NCBI GenBank assembly: GCA_032718475.1
Contig: JAUCBJ010003554.1
Span: 1-34,259 of the forward strand
From: Nemertoderma westbladi
Lineage: Eukaryota; Xenacoelomorpha; Nemertodermatida; Nemertodermatidae
Direction of reading: 5' to 3'
DNA length: 34,259 nt
Below are positions 31,033 through 34,259 of the stretch, piece by piece. A program made the translations under genes and the position numbers. The number at the start of each line of letters is the position of its first letter. Within the stretch, counting starts at the first letter, position 1. A model generated the notes under the pieces. The model saw nothing but the letters and a program-made list of their open reading frames with translations. It did not search any database and was not told the origin of the DNA.

Positions 31033-31906
31033 ACACCCAATATAATACTAAATGTACAGGCCAATACAATGCTGTAATGTCCTCGAAAGTTGTAAAGTGC
31101 TAAATAACAACTCGCTGTTAAATACTAACGGCGTTGAGTAATGTTACAATTTTGGAATAAAAAGCTTTTACGACCCTCGTTATGTTATTTCACTCGCTGT
31201 CGCTCGGAAAAACAAAATCACTCGTGCCTCAACGATTATTATTTACTATTATTCTTATATTACTGTATTTATATACAATTATTCTTAATGCTTAACTACT
31301 GTATTTTATAAACAATGACACACTGCATATTAGTTAAAATACAGTAATTCAAAATAATACCAGTACCGGTACTACCAGATAGAACTATCAGGTAGGATAG
31401 GATGTCTGGTCTGTGTCTGGTGGTAGTAACTGAGTAGCCTAATCATAATCAGGTACTTGCATTAAGTACAGCTGCAGTAAGCTGGTACAGGGTACAGTGC
31501 AGTACTGCAGTAGTAGCTGCGAAGTACGTTTAGTCGAATCCCACACAGATCAGTAGATTTACTTGCCAGGAGCAGGACTAAGGAAAATGAACCTTTACTG
31601 CAGTACTGGTACTGTAGTACTGCTGTGCCTGTAACTAACTAGTAGGCCTACAGAAGTACCGGTAACTCTGTAACTGGTACGGCAAAAACTATATTTATTA
31701 AATACAGAAATAGGCCTACCGTACTGGAATAACTATGGTAGAAACTAGGCCTAATTAGGCGATCGGTACTCCTAAAACTCTAATCTATAAATATAAACAC
31801 TCCATTCTGGCATTGTCTTACCGATAATTCATATTTTGAAAATCTGAAATGAAGGAAGCTAATGTTTCTTATTTGATGAACGGAAAAGAAATCAGGAGAT
31901 TTCACG
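31033..31906. other. Intergenic, upstream of second SLC18B1-like gene
   Basis: Dense in TACTGCAGTACTG, GTACCGGT and AGGCCTA words, like the region before the first copy. Promoter and 5' UTR must lie here, but no specific element can be named. Confidence 0.4.
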
Positions 31907-33358
31907 ATGAGTACAACTGCTGGTGCTGGACTATATCAAACCATAAGTGCAACAACAGTTGTCCACAATATTAATTCGGCAGAGTCGCTTAATGAAAGAA
32001 CACCCTTGCTGAGCAATAACAACATTTTATCATGCACTATAAACAACATTCAAACATCACCATCTTATACAAAGGCAAAACGACTTCCCCCTTTGGAAAG
32101 AAGGCAAATTATCGTGTTAGCTTGTCTTTCTGCTATATCATTATGTATGACAGCGTGTTATAGTTTGTTATCACCTTTCTTTCCAAGAGAAGCTCAAGTT
32201 AAAGGCTTAACTGAATCCGAAATCGGAATTGTATTTGCTATATACGAGTTCATTGTGGTGCTTTCTAGTCCAATATTTGGTCGAACTATCTCTATAATAG
32301 GACCCAAGTTTATGTACATCACTGGCGTGGGAATAAGTTTATATTGTTCGGTGCTATTCGGCCTCCTAGAATACTGCCCAGATGGGCCATTGTTTTTGTG
32401 GATGTGTTTGATTGTAAGGACTTTTGAGGCTATTGGCGCGAGCGCTTTCTTTACAGCTTCCTTAGTAATAATTGCTGCAGAATTTCCGGATCGCATTTCG
32501 ACAATGTTCGGGTATGTGGAGCTATTTAACGGTTTAGGTTTTATGATCGGCCCTCTTTTCGGGGGAGCGCTGTATGAAGTTGGAGGCTTCTCTCTGCCAT
32601 TCTTTGTAATGGCCAGTATATTGGCTGTAATTACATTTCTTAACTACTGTTACTTCCCCGAAATAATTGAGGTAAAAGGAAAAACTGGGAACTTTTGTAA
32701 ACTATTAATATTCCCACAAATTATATGGTGCGCCCTATTGATTGCTATTGGCGCTCTTGTTCTTAACTTCTACGACCCCACGCTACAACCATTTCTATCT
32801 GAATTTAATCTGTCGCCTATCGAGGTTGGTGCTGTTTTAACTGTGGTCAGTGCTATATACGCACTAAGTGCACCGATTTTCGGACACTTTGCTACACTTG
32901 GACATAGAGAGAGAGTGGTAATGGTCCTAACATCGACAGTAACCATGTGTTTATCGTATATATTCGTTGGACCAGCTCCATTCTTCGGGGTGGATTCCCG
33001 ACTTTGGGTTACTCTTTGCGCATTGACTATTTTCGCCTTCTCTTTAGGTCCATTTTGTATTCCGCAATTCGAACTACTTCTCTGCAGTGTCCACGAGGCC
33101 GGGTATCCTGATAATCTAGAGACCACTGGTCTCATTTCTGGTCTGTTTAACTCCATGTTCTCATTGGGTGCATTCGTAGGGCCACTTCTAGCTGGATACC
33201 TCACGGAAATGTTAGGATTTCAGTGGGCTGCGTTCGCCTTTGGTTGTGGTTTGCTGTTGCTCTTCCCTATTTCGATTGGATTTTTGGGGTTGAGAGCCCA
33301 CCAGTTTGGATGTGATAACAATAATGGCTGTAGTGTAAATCAAACGCATGTAATATAA
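31907..33358 (+). CDS. MFS vesicular transporter, SLC18B1-like, copy 2
   Basis: Complete intronless frame of 483 residues, tandem paralog of the gene ending at 25903, same strand, 6 kb apart. It has the same 12-helix plan: PPLERRQ opens helix 1 (61-67), motif A and motif C follow about 20 residues later than in copy 1. The N-terminal tail is unrelated in sequence to copy 1 apart from an ERTPLL dileucine signal at 30-35 in an equivalent place. A 298-bp tract (32153-32450) is identical to 24656-24953. The loop and helices 7-10 (about 32690-33050) are clearly diverged, including many amino-acid changes, so the copies may differ in substrate handling. The C-tail is shorter. Start: first ATG, after cacg; no upstream in-frame alternative is convincing. 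Confidence 0.88.
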   Translation: MSTTAGAGLYQTISATTVVHNINSAESLNERTPLLSNNNILSCTINNIQTSPSYTKAKRLPPLERRQIIVLACLSAISLCMTACYSLLSPFFPREAQVKGLTESEIGIVFAIYEFIVVLSSPIFGRTISIIGPKFMYITGVGISLYCSVLFGLLEYCPDGPLFLWMCLIVRTFEAIGASAFFTASLVIIAAEFPDRISTMFGYVELFNGLGFMIGPLFGGALYEVGGFSLPFFVMASILAVITFLNYCYFPEIIEVKGKTGNFCKLLIFPQIIWCALLIAIGALVLNFYDPTLQPFLSEFNLSPIEVGAVLTVVSAIYALSAPIFGHFATLGHRERVVMVLTSTVTMCLSYIFVGPAPFFGVDSRLWVTLCALTIFAFSLGPFCIPQFELLLCSVHEAGYPDNLETTGLISGLFNSMFSLGAFVGPLLAGYLTEMLGFQWAAFAFGCGLLLLFPISIGFLGLRAHQFGCDNNNGCSVNQTHVI

Positions 33359-34030
33359 TATATAAATATATGTATATCCTTTACATTTAGAACTTTAAAT
33401 GTTTTCTATTTATTTGTATGTTGAAAATTTGTTGTGCTTAATATTTCATAGTTGTATTTTTGTGATTTAACATATATGTTTGGCATTTGATTCATTACAT
33501 AAAAGTGAAATGTTCTCATTTCCGCGCCATTCACAGTGTTACCCTACAAGTCAAAAATAAACTATTACCTTTTTTATTTATGCATCCAAAAATTGGTACA
33601 ATTTAAGAGTATTCTGTCAGCAGTGCAAATTCTGTATTGCATAAATTTAAAAGGAAGTACTGTACTAGACTAATGTGTTCCAGTTAGTTGTCTAGAAATA
33701 CAAAATGTTCTATTTATGCTTTTAGTGTAGTATATAGTGAGAACGGCGTCTTTTTGGCTACTACATGTTTCATAAACTACCAAAGATTAATGTTACTTAC
33801 TAAATTTATTTATGCAAATAACAATCTATTTAGTGCTTTTTAATGTTGCTATACAAATTTAATATAAATAATTTAGTGATTGTAATATTTTTGGTTATCT
33901 TATACAGTTATTATAATGTATTATGCAATAATAATAATAAATAATAATATAACTTGGCTCGCTTTGTGACGATTAAAAAATTAAATTATTTATCTAAACC
34001 TCAACTTACCAGATTGTAAATAGAAGGCTG
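33359..34030. other. 3' flank of second SLC18B1-like gene
   Basis: AT-rich, no coding sequence recognised. AATAAA at 33557-33562, 200 bp past the stop, is the best polyadenylation signal. Confidence 0.45.
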
Positions 34031-34170
34031 GGGGGGGGGGTGGGTGCAATCTTCGCCAACGTACATCCTTCGCCCGCGTCCAATCTTCGCCCGGAGCAAT
34101 CTTCGCCCTCAAAATGAGCAACTATCGCCCGGCGGAAACCTTCGCCCGCAAGGCAATCTTCGCCCAATAA
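34031..34170 (-). repeat. Cluster of GGGCGAAGATTGC repeats after a poly-G run
   Basis: Beyond the G run at 34031-34041, seven copies of a minus-strand GGGCGAAGATTGC-like word occur at intervals of about 16-22 bases, with variable spacers. A 79-codon frame across it (34245-34006) only reflects the repeat. GGAGCAGGTTACAGAGAC at 34212 is another copy of the terminus found in the PMPCA intron, so the window may end inside an element. Confidence 0.6.
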
Positions 34171-34259
34171 GATTTGTGTTAGTAACCATTTTAGTAACAA
34201 ATTGAGGGAAAGGAGCAGGTTACAGAGACGGCTTTTTCTAACCAAAACAATAATTGTTT

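Noticed and set aside
34006-34245. 79-aa minus-strand frame
   Set aside because: Made by the GGGCGAAG repeat cluster and poly-G run.

Overview
This is a eukaryotic, almost certainly metazoan, nuclear window. The evidence is a spliceosomal GT-AG intron inside a mitochondrial processing peptidase alpha gene, two animal-type SLC18B1-like vesicular transporters, Ty3/Gypsy and LINE debris, a tRNA-derived pol III promoter, and very AT-rich intergenic DNA packed with short inverted-repeat elements. The standard genetic code fits all three genes. The taxon cannot be fixed from sequence alone; a repeat-rich marine invertebrate is my best guess. The three genes are intron-poor: one intron in one gene, none in the coding part of the other two.

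Layout. 1-1586: non-coding, with a G-rich tract and a hairpin element. 1587-3905 (minus): two-exon gene for MPP alpha (PMPCA), with its intron splitting the glycine-rich loop. 3906-4807: nothing recognised. 4808-6783: a 2-kb element with terminal inverted repeats, a candidate 8-bp target duplication and an array of palindromic 20-bp repeats. 6879-7067: a short inverted-repeat element that recurs at 30529.

7090-23370: a giant imperfect palindrome. A left arm (7090-13766) and a right arm (16737-23370), near-identical in inverse orientation, surround a spacer of about 3 kb. Each arm holds, from outside in: about 2.3 kb of unfamiliar sequence (microexon-like tandem repeat, tRNA-like SINE promoter, a small open frame), a 340-bp inverted-repeat unit, an unrecognised low-complexity gene-like region, an AT-rich LTR-like block with further 340-bp units, and a broken Ty3/Gypsy pol fragment. 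The spacer holds a third, more diverged pol fragment, a LINE 3' end, a smaller inner inverted repeat, and a perfect 48-bp palindrome at its junction with the right arm.

24470-25903 and 31907-33358 (both plus): tandem intronless SLC18B1-like paralogs whose DNA alternates between identical and clearly diverged tracts, suggesting gene conversion. Between them lie nested foldback elements (26229-27230 and 28044-29874), a 21-bp minisatellite and two more hairpin elements. 33359-34259: non-coding, with a cluster of short GGGCGAAG-type repeats.

The genes show no operon-like cooperation. PMPCA acts in mitochondrial presequence removal and the SLC18B1-like proteins are predicted endomembrane transporters. 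The dominant theme is foldback DNA at every scale, from 48 bp to 16 kb. The giant palindrome is either a real structure or an assembly fold-back; arm differences of 4, 10 and 54 bp show that it is not one sequence simply copied back on itself.
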